This document shows positions 1 to 5,738 of a stretch of 7,197 bases of DNA, one piece after another. The translations under genes were made by a program, and so were the position numbers. This DNA is from Nocardioides sp. (GTDB taxonomy: Bacteria; Actinomycetota; Actinomycetes; Propionibacteriales; Nocardioidaceae): contig JAHEXO010000105.1 in the NCBI GenBank assembly GCA_023252065.1, positions 1 through 7,197 of the forward strand. Reading direction: 5' to 3'. Positions within the stretch are counted from its first letter, which is position 1; every line of letters begins with the position of its first letter. The notes beneath the pieces are model-generated. The model had not been told where the DNA came from. It made no database searches and saw nothing but the letters and a program-made list of their open reading frames with translations.

Positions 1-1398
1 GGTGATGAACAAGGTGGTCACCGTGCTGATCCCGAAGGCGTAGCAGACCAGGATCGCGGCCAGCCCCAGCCCGAGCGCCCAGAGGCCGAGGAGGATCGCG
101 CCGGGGAGCGCAGCCACGAGGTGCCAGGGCGCGGACAGCGGCGCCAGCAGGACGTCGTACCACCGCGCGCCGCGGAGGCGGCGTCGGTCACCGGCGGCGG
201 TCAGGGTCAGGGTGCAGGTGCGCAACAGCCAGGCGGTGACCAGGAGGAAGGTGAGTGCCCAGAACGGCCAGGCGGCGACGGCGGCGCCGGAGACAAGGCC
301 GAGCGCGGCGATGAGTGAGCCGCGCCGGAACGCCAGGGCCCGGCGCTCGCCCGGCGGCGCCCGGTCGGCGTCGAGCGGCAGCGCATCGGGGTCGTCGAGG
401 GGGAACGGGCGGGTGAGGGCGACCGGCGACGCCGTCGGGGGCAGGATCGGCATCAACGGTGGGACCGCTGGGCTGCTCGGCGCCTCGACCGGACCGACCC
501 GGGTGAGCGCCGCGGCGTTCTCGTGGGCGGCCAGTGCGAGCGGGATCGTGTACGGGTCGTCCTCGGTCGTCGGGGCGACCGCCCGGGCGACCCCGGCGTC
601 CGCACCGAGCCGGGCGAGGATCTCGGGCAGCGTCGGCCGCCGGTCGGGCTCGGGCTGGAGGGCCGCGGCGACGATCTCCCGCAGGTCGTCGGGAAGCCCG
701 GTCAGGTCGTGCTCGCCGCGACGGACGCGGTCCATGATCGCCATGGAAGGGCCGCGGCCGAACGGCGGGTTGCCAGTGCCGGCATAGGCGACGGTGGCGG
801 CCCAGGAGTGCAGGTCGGAAGCGGTGGTGGCATCGTCGCCGAAGAGGATCTCGGGGGCGAGGTAGCCGGGGGTGCCGAGCAGCCAGCCGGTGTGGGTCAG
901 CTTCGGGTCGTCGGCCACCCGGGCCAGCCCGAAGTCGATGAGGATCGGGGCCCGGCCCTCGAGCAGGATGTTGGACGGCTTCACGTCGCGGTGCAGCACG
1001 CCGGCGGCGTGGACGCCGGCCAGCCCCTCGGCCAGGCAGCGGGCGAACCAGCGCAGGTCGCCATCCTGGATCGGACCCTCCTGCGGCACGTGCTCGTGCA
1101 GGCTCAGGCCGGGCACGTAGCGGGTGGCCACGAACGGCACCGCTCCCCAAGGGTCGGCGTCGACGATCTCGGCGATCCAGCGGCTCCGGATCCGCTCCAG
1201 CGACGCCACCTCGCGGGCCAGCCGGGCGCGTGCCTCGTCGTCGCCGACGATGTGGGGCCGCAGCACCTTGAGGGCGACCCGCGGTCCGTCGGCCCTGCGG
1301 GCCAGGTGGACCACGCCCATGCCGCCCTCACCGAGCTTGGTCAGGAGCGTGTAGTCGCCCACGGTGCGGGCGGACGGCTGGACGGACACGGCCCCCAC
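1..1398 (-). CDS. Membrane-linked serine/threonine protein kinase (3' end outside window)
   Basis: Hanks-type kinase that should phosphorylate Ser/Thr on unknown protein targets. Translation of the minus strand shows every catalytic motif: Gly-rich loop GEGGMG at residues 23-28, ATP-anchoring Lys in VALKVL (K44), helix-C Glu (E63), catalytic loop HRDVKPSN (136-143), DFG (155-157), APE (181-183). An active kinase is therefore expected. The kinase domain spans about residues 16-270. A Pro/Ala-rich linker follows, then hydrophobic stretches at about 361-392 and 420-466, so the catalytic part is probably cytoplasmic and tethered by a multi-pass C-terminal region; no PASTA repeats are seen before the edge. 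The frame is open to position 1, so the C terminus is missing. GTG at 1398 is the first start after an in-frame TGA at 1449-1447; GTG at 1389 is equally possible and neither has a clear ribosome site. It lies about 50 nt downstream of the phosphoesterase gene on the same strand, so co-transcription is likely. Confidence 0.9.
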   Translation of the reverse strand, partial: MGAVSVQPSARTVGDYTLLTKLGEGGMGVVHLARRADGPRVALKVLRPHIVGDDEARARLAREVASLERIRSRWIAEIVDADPWGAVPFVATRYVPGLSLHEHVPQEGPIQDGDLRWFARCLAEGLAGVHAAGVLHRDVKPSNILLEGRAPILIDFGLARVADDPKLTHTGWLLGTPGYLAPEILFGDDATTASDLHSWAATVAYAGTGNPPFGRGPSMAIMDRVRRGEHDLTGLPDDLREIVAAALQPEPDRRPTLPEILARLGADAGVARAVAPTTEDDPYTIPLALAAHENAAALTRVGPVEAPSSPAVPPLMPILPPTASPVALTRPFPLDDPDALPLDADRAPPGERRALAFRRGSLIAALGLVSGAAVAAWPFWALTFLLVTAWLLRTCTLTLTAAGDRRRLRGARWYDVLLAPLSAPWHLVAALPGAILLGLWALGLGLAAILVCYAFGISTVTTLFIT

Positions 1399-1446
1399 GG
1401 TACCGGCGGCACGGCGCGCAGCCGGGTAGCGAGGTGCTGGTGCGGC

Positions 1447-2763
1447 TCAGAAGAGCTGGGTGACCAGGTGTCCGTCCAGCGACCACGGGTCGTGGCGCGG
1501 GTCGTAGGCGCCGAGCTTGTGCGTGCGGGTGGTGATCACGCGGTCGTGCTGGACGAGCCGCCCGCGGTGCGCCGGAGCGCCGTACTCCAGGTAGGTGCGC
1601 TGACGACGGCTGGAGTCGCAGCTCCAGATGTCCTTCGCGCGGCTGGCCAGCAGCAGCGGGATCTCGTAGAGGTCGACCACGACCCGGCCGCCGGGGTAGA
1701 CGCGACCCACGACGTAGTTGAAGCCGTAGCGGAAGATGCAGCCGTGGCTGAGCTGCACCGGGCCGCCCTGCCGGTGCTGCCGCAGGGTGGCGTCGTGGAC
1801 CTCGCCGCACAGGAACAGGTCGACGCCCTCGCGGTCGAGCGTGCGGTAGAACGTCGACGACCGCCCCTCCGGCAGGTGGAGCAGCCCGGAGTGGAGCGAG
1901 CGGGTCGGCACCATCGTCGGCATGTGCCCCTGCACGATGACGACGTGGCCCTTCTGCTTGGCACGCCGGATCTCGCGGGTCATCCAGTCGAGCTGGCCGC
2001 CGAAGACGCCGAGCCGGACCCCCTCACGACGTCGGTGGAACATGTCGACGGTGATCAGCGTGACCGCACCGGCGAACGACACGGAGTACGCCGTGAACTC
2101 GGCCGAGGTGCCGACCGGTCGGCGGCTGAAGCGGGGGGTCCCGCCTGGCCGGGTGAAGTGGTGCGACCAGACCTCCTTGCAGTGGTCGACGAGGTGGTAG
2201 CGGTTGTCGGGACTGCCGTTGTGGTTGTAGCCGGTCGGTGACCACCGGTCGTTGAGCGGACCGCTGCGGTCGTCGAGGAGCTCGTGGTCGCCGACGGTCG
2301 GGTACATCCGCAGCCCGCGGGAGGAGAACAGGTGGGCGTAGAAGTCGTAGTAGACGTGGCCGGCCCGGGAGATCGCCGCCCGGCACTGGGCCAGGCTCTC
2401 GCGGTCGGTCCCCTGGCTGACCGGTCCGAACAGCTCGCGGCCGTCGGAGTCGACGTTCCATCGACCTTCGACCGCGTCGCCGGCCACGAAGACCGCGTCG
2501 GGCTCGTGCGCGGAGACCGCACCCAGGCAGTGGTCGATCGCCTGGTGCCAGGTGTGGTTGACCGAGTTGGCCCCGCCGTCCCACGACGGGAGCTTCGAGA
2601 GGTCGGCGACGTCGCCGTTGAAGAAGTCGGGGAGGGAGGCGAACGTGAACAGCGGCGTCGCCGCCTCACGCCCGCCGACCGCGAGTGCCGAGGCCGGCAC
2701 CTCGGTGGCCAAGGCCACGGTCCCGGCCCCGAGACCGCGGAGAAGCGCGCGCCGTGTCGGCAT
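1447..2763 (-). CDS. Tat-exported metallophosphoesterase (calcineurin-like fold)
   Basis: Predicted secreted or cell-surface phosphoesterase of 438 aa; substrate unknown. The N terminus has a twin-arginine signal (TRRALLRG, residues 3-10), a hydrophobic core (11-28) and a likely ALA cleavage site near residue 28, implying export of a folded protein, as expected for a metal enzyme. Metallophosphoesterase blocks can be followed in order: a motif I region PDFFNGD (45-51), VAGDAVEGRW (93-102, matching GDxxxxG), GDHE (158-161, for GNHE), QGHMP (278-282), and GEVHD (320-324, for GHxH). The canonical motif I histidine, the GNHE asparagine and the first histidine of GHxH are replaced. I recall similar GDHE and GEVHD forms in other secreted actinobacterial members, so this may be a subfamily trait rather than decay. 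ATG at 2763 is followed at once by the signal peptide; upstream only a weak GGGAAG is present. It is followed by the kinase gene. Confidence 0.88.
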   Translation of the reverse strand: MPTRRALLRGLGAGTVALATEVPASALAVGGREAATPLFTFASLPDFFNGDVADLSKLPSWDGGANSVNHTWHQAIDHCLGAVSAHEPDAVFVAGDAVEGRWNVDSDGRELFGPVSQGTDRESLAQCRAAISRAGHVYYDFYAHLFSSRGLRMYPTVGDHELLDDRSGPLNDRWSPTGYNHNGSPDNRYHLVDHCKEVWSHHFTRPGGTPRFSRRPVGTSAEFTAYSVSFAGAVTLITVDMFHRRREGVRLGVFGGQLDWMTREIRRAKQKGHVVIVQGHMPTMVPTRSLHSGLLHLPEGRSSTFYRTLDREGVDLFLCGEVHDATLRQHRQGGPVQLSHGCIFRYGFNYVVGRVYPGGRVVVDLYEIPLLLASRAKDIWSCDSSRRQRTYLEYGAPAHRGRLVQHDRVITTRTHKLGAYDPRHDPWSLDGHLVTQLF

Positions 2764-2782
2764 GACGATGTCTTCCCGGACG

Positions 2783-2801
2783 CGACCGCCCGGTGCGGTC
2801 G
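2783..2801. repeat. 7-bp stem, 5-nt loop inverted repeat in the phosphoesterase 5' region
   Basis: CGACCGC (2783-2789) and GCGGTCG (2795-2801) are perfect reverse complements around CCGGT. The repeat lies 20 nt before the phosphoesterase ATG and about 80 nt after the ilvE stop. It could be a leader hairpin, an operator, or a read-through-limiting stem at the end of the ilvE transcript; no T-run follows on the minus strand. The rest of the gap 2764-2880 shows no gene and no convincing promoter. Confidence 0.35.
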
Positions 2802-2853
2802 AACCCGGTCATTGTTCCACGGGAGCGGTCGGACGCCGGGGCGGATCGCGCAG

Positions 2854-2873
2854 CCGGTCTCGGTGTGAGCCGG
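2854..2873 (-). terminator. Weak stem-loop just after ilvE
   Basis: CCGGTCTC and GAGCCGG pair with one bulge, 8 nt beyond the ilvE stop. The stem is short and no T-run follows, so it is only a possible 3' end structure for the ilvE transcript. Confidence 0.2.
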
Positions 2874-2880
2874 CCTCTGC

Positions 2881-3969
2881 TCAGCAGATGCGGTGCATCC
2901 AGCCGAAGGTGTCGTCGGCGCGGCCGTACTGGATGTCGACGAGGGCCCGGCGGATCTTCATGGTGACCTCGCCGGCCTCGGTCACGTCGGGGGTCGAGCC
3001 GCCGTCCCAGCGCAGGGCCCCGACCGGCGTGACGACCGCCGCCGTGCCGCAGGCGAACACCTCGCTGATCTCGCCGCTGGTGACGCCGTCGCGCCACTCG
3101 TCGATGGACAGGTGACGCTCCTCGACCTGGTGGCCCATCTTCCCGGCCAGCTCGATGATGCTGCCGCGGGTGATGCCCTCGAGGATCGTGCCGAGGGCGG
3201 GGGTGACGATGCGGCCGTCGGCGTAGACGAAGTACATGTTCATGCCGCCGAGCTCCTCGACGTAACGGCCTTCTTGGCCGTCGAGGAAGACGACCTGGTC
3301 ACAGCCCTGCGCGGTGGCCTCCTGCTGCGCGATCAGCGAGGACGCGTAGTTGCCGCCGGTCTTGGCCGCGCCCATGCCGCCTCGACCGGCGCGGGTGTAC
3401 TCGGTGGTGAGCCAGAGCGTGATCGGCTCGGGGCCCCGGCTGAAGTAGGGGCCGGCGGGGCTGGCGATCACCATGAACGTGACGTGCCTGGCCGGCCGCA
3501 CGCCGAGGAACTTCTCGGAGGCGAACATGAAGGGGCGCAGGTAGAGGCTCTTCTCGGCGGAGCCCTCCTCGGGCACCCACCTCTGGTCGACGGTCACCAG
3601 CGCCTCGACCGCCTGGACGAAGTCGTCGGGGTCCAGCACGGGCAGGGCGAGCCGGTGGCTCGAGCGCACCATCCGCTCGGCGTTGGCCTCGGGCCGGAAG
3701 GCCCAGATGGAGCCGTCGTCGTGACGGTAGGCCTTCATCCCCTCGAAGATCTCCTGCGCGTAGTGCAGGACGGCCGTCGCCGGGTCGAGGGTCAGCGGTC
3801 CGTACGGCGTGATGCGAGCCGCGTGCCACCCCTCGTCGGGGGTCCACTCCACCGTGAACATGTGGTCGGAGAAGTGGATGCCGAAACCGGGGTCATTGAG
3901 GATCTCGGCCAGGCGAGCGTCGCTCACATGCTGGGTCGTGCGGGTGGTGCTGATCTCCATGGACGTCAC
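2881..3969 (-). CDS. ilvE: Branched-chain-amino-acid aminotransferase
   Basis: PLP enzyme (fold-type IV, EC 2.6.1.42) that exchanges amino groups between glutamate and the keto acids of leucine, isoleucine and valine; cytoplasmic. The 362-aa product matches the usual length of the longer BCAT group found in actinobacteria and eukaryotes. The PLP lysine is K203 in GAAKTGGNYASS, the glutamate contacting the pyridine nitrogen is E238 or E239 in YVEELGGMN, and the phosphate-cup region ITRGSII (266-272) and the CGTAAVVTPVG segment (308-317) are present. GTG at 3969 is preferred over the ATG at 3960, because GGAGG ends 9 nt before the GTG but 18 nt before the ATG. It lies 134 nt downstream of leuB with a stem-loop between them, so it may be both read through from leuB and controlled by its own leader. 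An overlapping short ORF ends at its start codon. Confidence 0.96.
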   Translation of the reverse strand: MTSMEISTTRTTQHVSDARLAEILNDPGFGIHFSDHMFTVEWTPDEGWHAARITPYGPLTLDPATAVLHYAQEIFEGMKAYRHDDGSIWAFRPEANAERMVRSSHRLALPVLDPDDFVQAVEALVTVDQRWVPEEGSAEKSLYLRPFMFASEKFLGVRPARHVTFMVIASPAGPYFSRGPEPITLWLTTEYTRAGRGGMGAAKTGGNYASSLIAQQEATAQGCDQVVFLDGQEGRYVEELGGMNMYFVYADGRIVTPALGTILEGITRGSIIELAGKMGHQVEERHLSIDEWRDGVTSGEISEVFACGTAAVVTPVGALRWDGGSTPDVTEAGEVTMKIRRALVDIQYGRADDTFGWMHRIC

Positions 3970-4034
3970 GGTAGTCCACCTCCGGTGGGGTCACAGGAGT
4001 CACTCGACTCCCGTCGGGAACGGGCTTTGGTCAC
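3966..4034 (-). CDS. Possible 22-codon upstream ORF coupled to ilvE
   Basis: A GTG at 4034 opens a frame beginning VTKARSRR and ending GGGLP, whose TGA overlaps the ilvE GTG as GTGA. Such 4-nt overlaps are typical of translational coupling. A ribosome on this ORF would run through, and so open, the hairpin over the ilvE ribosome site. There is no BCAA codon run, but a rare CTA leucine codon sits two codons before the stop. Its own ribosome site is weak (GGAA very close to the GTG). It could be chance in open GC-rich DNA. Confidence 0.25.
   Translation of the reverse strand: MTKARSRRESSDSCDPTGGGLP
3976..3988 (-). promoter_or_regulatory. ilvE ribosome binding site inside a small hairpin
   Basis: On the minus strand CCACC-GGA-GGTGG forms a 5-bp stem with a 3-nt loop that contains the whole GGAGG Shine-Dalgarno sequence of ilvE. 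The ribosome site is strong and decides the GTG start at 3969. The hairpin could mask it unless a ribosome or other factor opens the stem; that is inference. Confidence 0.45.
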
Positions 4035-4035
4035 T

Positions 4036-4060
4036 TTCCGGGCGTTGCAACGGCCGGGAA
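4036..4060. repeat. Imperfect palindrome between leuB and ilvE
   Basis: A 10-bp perfect palindrome CGTTGCAACG (4043-4052) is flanked by arms starting TTCC and ending GGAA, which extend the symmetry with one mismatch and one bulge. It lies about 70-90 bp upstream of the ilvE start, where an operator or a second RNA stem would be expected. No regulator is assigned. Confidence 0.35.
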
Positions 4061-4066
4061 GTGGGC

Positions 4067-4090
4067 GAGTCGCCGGTGAACCGGCGACTC
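4067..4090 (-). terminator. Perfect 10-bp stem-loop after leuB
   Basis: GAGTCGCCGG (4067-4076) and CCGGCGACTC (4081-4090) are perfect reverse complements around a 4-nt loop, starting 13 nt after the leuB stop. Position and stability fit an intrinsic terminator of the type without a T-run that is common in GC-rich actinomycetes, or a 3'-end-protecting stem that lowers ilvE expression relative to leuB. Confidence 0.6.
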
Positions 4091-4103
4091 CGACAGCAGC
4101 GGC

Positions 4104-5204
4104 TCAGGCCACGCGCTCGGCGATCGCGTCGCCGATCTCAGACGTACGCCGGGTGGCCCCGGGTACTCGGGCGGTCAGGTCGGCCGTCGCGGCGGCGTCG
4201 ACCGCGGCGGCCGCGGCGGCGTGGCCGAGGTGGTCGAGCAGCATCCCGGCGGAGAGGATCGCGGCGGTCGGGTCGGCGATGCCCTGCCCGGCGATGTCGG
4301 GCGCCGACCCGTGCACCGGCTCGAACATCGACGGCGTCGTCCGGTCGGGGTTGATGTTGCCCGACGCGGCGAGCCCGATGCCGCCGGTGACGGCGCCGGC
4401 GAGGTCGGTGATGATGTCGCCGAAGAGGTTGTCGGTCACCACCACGTCGAACCGGGCGGGGTCCGTCGTCAGGAAGATGGTGGCCGCGTCGACGTGCAGG
4501 TAGTCGACGGTCACGTCGGGGAACTCGGTGGCGACCGCGTCGACGATCCGCGACCACAGCGAGCCGGCGTGCACGAGCACGTTGGTCTTGTGGACCAGCG
4601 TGAGCTTCCGACGGGGTCGCCGGGCCGCGCGGGCGAAGGCGTCACGCACGACGCGCTCGACGCCGTACGCCGTGTTGAGGCTGACCTCGGTGGCCACCTC
4701 GGCCGGCGTACCGGCGCGCAGCCGCCCGCCGTTGCCGGTGTAGGGGCCTTCGGTGCCCTCGCGGACCACGACGAAGTCGACGTCGCCCGGGTCGGCCAGC
4801 GGTGTGGGGACGCCGGGATAGGTGCGCGAGGGCCGCAGGTTGACGTAGTGGTCGAGCTCGAACCGCAGCCGGAGCAGCAGCCCGCGCTCGAGGATGCCCG
4901 CGGGGAGCCGGGGATCGCCCGGCTTGCCCCCGACCGCACCCAACAGAATCGCGTCGTGTCCGCGGATCTCGTCGAGGACGGAGTCCGGCAGCACCTCGCC
5001 TGTTGCGAGGTAGCGCTCGGCCCCCAGGTCGTAGCGGGTCTGCTCGATCTTGACCGGCGCGGCAGCCTCGAGGACCTTCACCGCTTCCGCGGTCACCTCC
5101 GGACCGATGCCGTCCCCACCGATCACGGCCACCCGGATGGGGGCGGTCGGGTCGGTCGCGGACGTCGCCGAGCTCACAGCGGTCTCGGAGGGCAGGCCGG
5201 TCAT
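4104..5204 (-). CDS. leuB: 3-isopropylmalate dehydrogenase
   Basis: Catalyses the NAD-dependent oxidation and decarboxylation of 3-isopropylmalate to 2-ketoisocaproate (EC 1.1.1.85), the last committed leucine step before transamination; cytoplasmic. The 366-aa product shows GGDGIGPEV near the N terminus (29-37), the arginines of the substrate pocket (about R112, R114, R124), EGPYTGNGG with the catalytic tyrosine Y155, HKTN with catalytic K206, the metal-binding aspartates D239, D263 and D267 ([16 protein letters not shown]), and the NAD-binding loop [14 protein letters not shown] (299-312). ATG at 5204 lies 10 nt after the stop of the 50-aa gene and lacks a clear ribosome site; translational coupling to that gene is plausible. 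A GTG at codon 10 is an alternative start that would remove part of the Ser/Thr/Ala-rich N-terminal extension. It is expected to be controlled by the BCAA attenuator upstream. Confidence 0.96.
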   Translation of the reverse strand: MTGLPSETAVSSATSATDPTAPIRVAVIGGDGIGPEVTAEAVKVLEAAAPVKIEQTRYDLGAERYLATGEVLPDSVLDEIRGHDAILLGAVGGKPGDPRLPAGILERGLLLRLRFELDHYVNLRPSRTYPGVPTPLADPGDVDFVVVREGTEGPYTGNGGRLRAGTPAEVATEVSLNTAYGVERVVRDAFARAARRPRRKLTLVHKTNVLVHAGSLWSRIVDAVATEFPDVTVDYLHVDAATIFLTTDPARFDVVVTDNLFGDIITDLAGAVTGGIGLAASGNINPDRTTPSMFEPVHGSAPDIAGQGIADPTAAILSAGMLLDHLGHAAAAAAVDAAATADLTARVPGATRRTSEIGDAIAERVA

Positions 5205-5214
5205 GGCAGGCAGG

Positions 5215-5367
5215 CTAGTTGTCGTCGGGGCGCTGGCCGCCGTTGTCCCGCAGGTCGAGCGAGGCCTGGATCGCCTCCTGGCTGCGGGGGTTCTCGGGCT
5301 GGTGGCTGGCCGGACCCCAGTCGGGGTACATGTCGTACACGGTCTCTTCCTCTGTCTCGGACGTCAT
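5215..5367 (-). CDS. 50-aa acidic protein of unknown function, first gene of the leuB unit
   Basis: I do not recognise this protein. It begins [19 protein letters not shown] and ends GGQRPDDN. It is strongly acidic (six Glu, six Asp, three Arg, no Lys), has no Cys, no signal peptide and no membrane segment, and looks small and soluble. Nearly all codons end in G or C, as in neighbouring real genes. It ends 10 nt before leuB and begins just after the attenuator-like RNA, so it should be co-transcribed with leuB. The frame is open upstream to 5571, but that part overlaps the alternating RNA stems, so ATG at 5367 is favoured. A GTG at 5340 (codon 10) has a better purine-rich ribosome site (GAGGAAGAG) and would give 41 aa. 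Confidence 0.6.
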   Translation of the reverse strand: MTSETEEETVYDMYPDWGPASHQPENPRSQEAIQASLDLRDNGGQRPDDN

Positions 5368-5382
5368 GGGCTGGATGGCTCT

Positions 5383-5509
5383 CGACGAGCCGCCACGTGG
5401 CGGAGCCGGCGCATCCGGGTCATGGATCGCACGACACAGAGTCAGGAGCTCGGGTGCGGATCGCGCGTGAGAGAGGTCCTGTGCGGATCCGCCGCGAGGC
5501 GGCTCGTCG
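5383..5509. repeat. 12-bp perfect inverted repeat flanking the distal leader
   Basis: CGACGAGCCGCC (5383-5394) and GGCGGCTCGTCG (5498-5509) are exact reverse complements 103 nt apart. Each arm also has a local partner: CCGCCACGTGGCGG (5390-5403) is a perfect 14-nt palindrome, and CCGCC/GGCGG (5489-5493 and 5498-5502) form a 5-bp stem with a 4-nt loop. The distal leader can therefore fold either as two short local stems or as one long-range stem ending 15 nt before the 50-aa start codon. Confidence 0.6.
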
Positions 5510-5599
5510 GCAGCTCCCTCGGACGAGGGAAGCTGCTGGATCGACAGGACCGGAGGCGCAACGCCGAACACCGCGGCGAGTCGGTCCTGTCTGATCAGT
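5469..5599 (-). promoter_or_regulatory. Attenuator-like leader RNA with three mutually exclusive segments
   Basis: In minus-strand order: segment 1 GATCAGACAGGACCG (5596-5582), segment 2 CGGTCCTGTCGATCC (5552-5538), a strong hairpin of arms CAGCTTCCCTC and GAGGGAGCTG (5535-5511, extendable by a G-C pair), segment 3 GGATCCGCACAGGACC (5490-5475), then TCTCTC (5474-5469). Segments 1 and 2 pair over 14 bp with one bulged base. Segments 2 and 3 pair over 8 + 5 bp with a small internal loop. Only one pairing can form. Segment 1 begins inside the stop codon of the leader peptide. A ribosome stalled at the Val/Leu/Ile codons leaves segment 1 free to form the 1-2 stem (expression). A ribosome that reaches the stop covers segment 1 and lets 2-3 form (attenuation). 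The fit to ribosome-mediated BCAA attenuation is inferred from this geometry; the weak point is the absence of a T-run after segment 3. Confidence 0.72.
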
Positions 5600-5639
5600 T
5601 CCCGCCGCGGCGCTCGATAAGTACGAACACGCTCCGCAT
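5595..5639 (-). CDS. BCAA leader peptide (attenuator-sensing ORF) of the leuB unit
   Basis: A 14-codon ORF reading MRSVFVLIERRGGN-stop. Codons 4-8 are GTG TTC GTA CTT ATC (Val-Phe-Val-Leu-Ile), so four of five consecutive codons specify branched-chain amino acids. GTA and CTT are rare in this GC-rich context, which would sharpen stalling when charged tRNA is short. The ORF ends immediately before the alternating stems and overlaps the first by its stop codon. Leader peptides of this kind control BCAA genes such as ilvB and leuA in other actinobacteria; here the downstream genes are the 50-aa ORF and leuB. No Shine-Dalgarno is seen, but the predicted transcript start is only about 3 nt upstream, so near-leaderless initiation is plausible. 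The peptide itself probably has no function beyond being translated. Confidence 0.75.
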   Translation of the reverse strand: MRSVFVLIERRGGN

Positions 5640-5648
5640 GGTGGGATC

Positions 5649-5654
5649 AGGGTA
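5649..5654 (-). promoter_or_regulatory. Putative -10 box (TACCCT) for the leuB leader transcript
   Basis: TACCCT on the minus strand fits the actinobacterial TAnnnT -10 pattern and lies 9 nt before the leader-peptide ATG. A start 7 nt after it would fall on an A at 5642. No recognisable -35 hexamer is seen 16-18 nt upstream, which is common in actinomycetes but keeps the call tentative. Confidence 0.45.
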
Positions 5655-5694
5655 CGGCGCCGCCCGGCCGCGCGCACGCCGAAACCGCTGGTGG

Positions 5695-5738
5695 CTCACC
5701 ATCTGAGACACCGATCCCGAGATGAGAGACTCACCATC
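5695..5738. repeat. 9-bp direct repeat in the divergent leuB/methyltransferase control region
   Basis: CTCACCATC occurs at 5695-5703 and 5730-5738, 35 bp apart. The second copy is part of an inverted repeat CTCAC-CATC-GTGAG (5730-5743) just before the methyltransferase ribosome site. Relative to the predicted leuB leader start the copies lie about 54-62 and 89-97 bp upstream, a normal place for a regulator site. The rest of 5655-5752 shows nothing further that I can name. Confidence 0.35.

Noticed and set aside
188..1150. 320-codon open frame on the minus strand
   Set aside because: It lies in another frame of the kinase gene; the product is Arg/Pro-rich and lacks the kinase motifs seen in the true frame.
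523..2241. Long open frame (572 codons) on the plus strand
   Set aside because: It runs antisense to the kinase and phosphoesterase genes, both of which carry clear catalytic motifs. Its product is a low-complexity Gly/Val/Asp/Arg-rich sequence with no domain, typical of antisense frames in GC-rich DNA.
2893..4503. 536-codon plus-strand frame
   Set aside because: It is antisense to ilvE and the 3' part of leuB, with compositionally biased product and no recognisable domain.
5215..5571. 118-aa version of the small protein upstream of leuB
   Set aside because: The extra 68 N-terminal codons are made of the inverted-repeat segments of the leader RNA. The protein-like composition begins at the ATG at 5367, so the shorter form is preferred.
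4221..5594. 457-codon plus-strand frame running across leuB into the leader
   Set aside because: It is antisense to leuB and the 50-aa gene, and crosses the RNA stems of the attenuator; no domain is visible.
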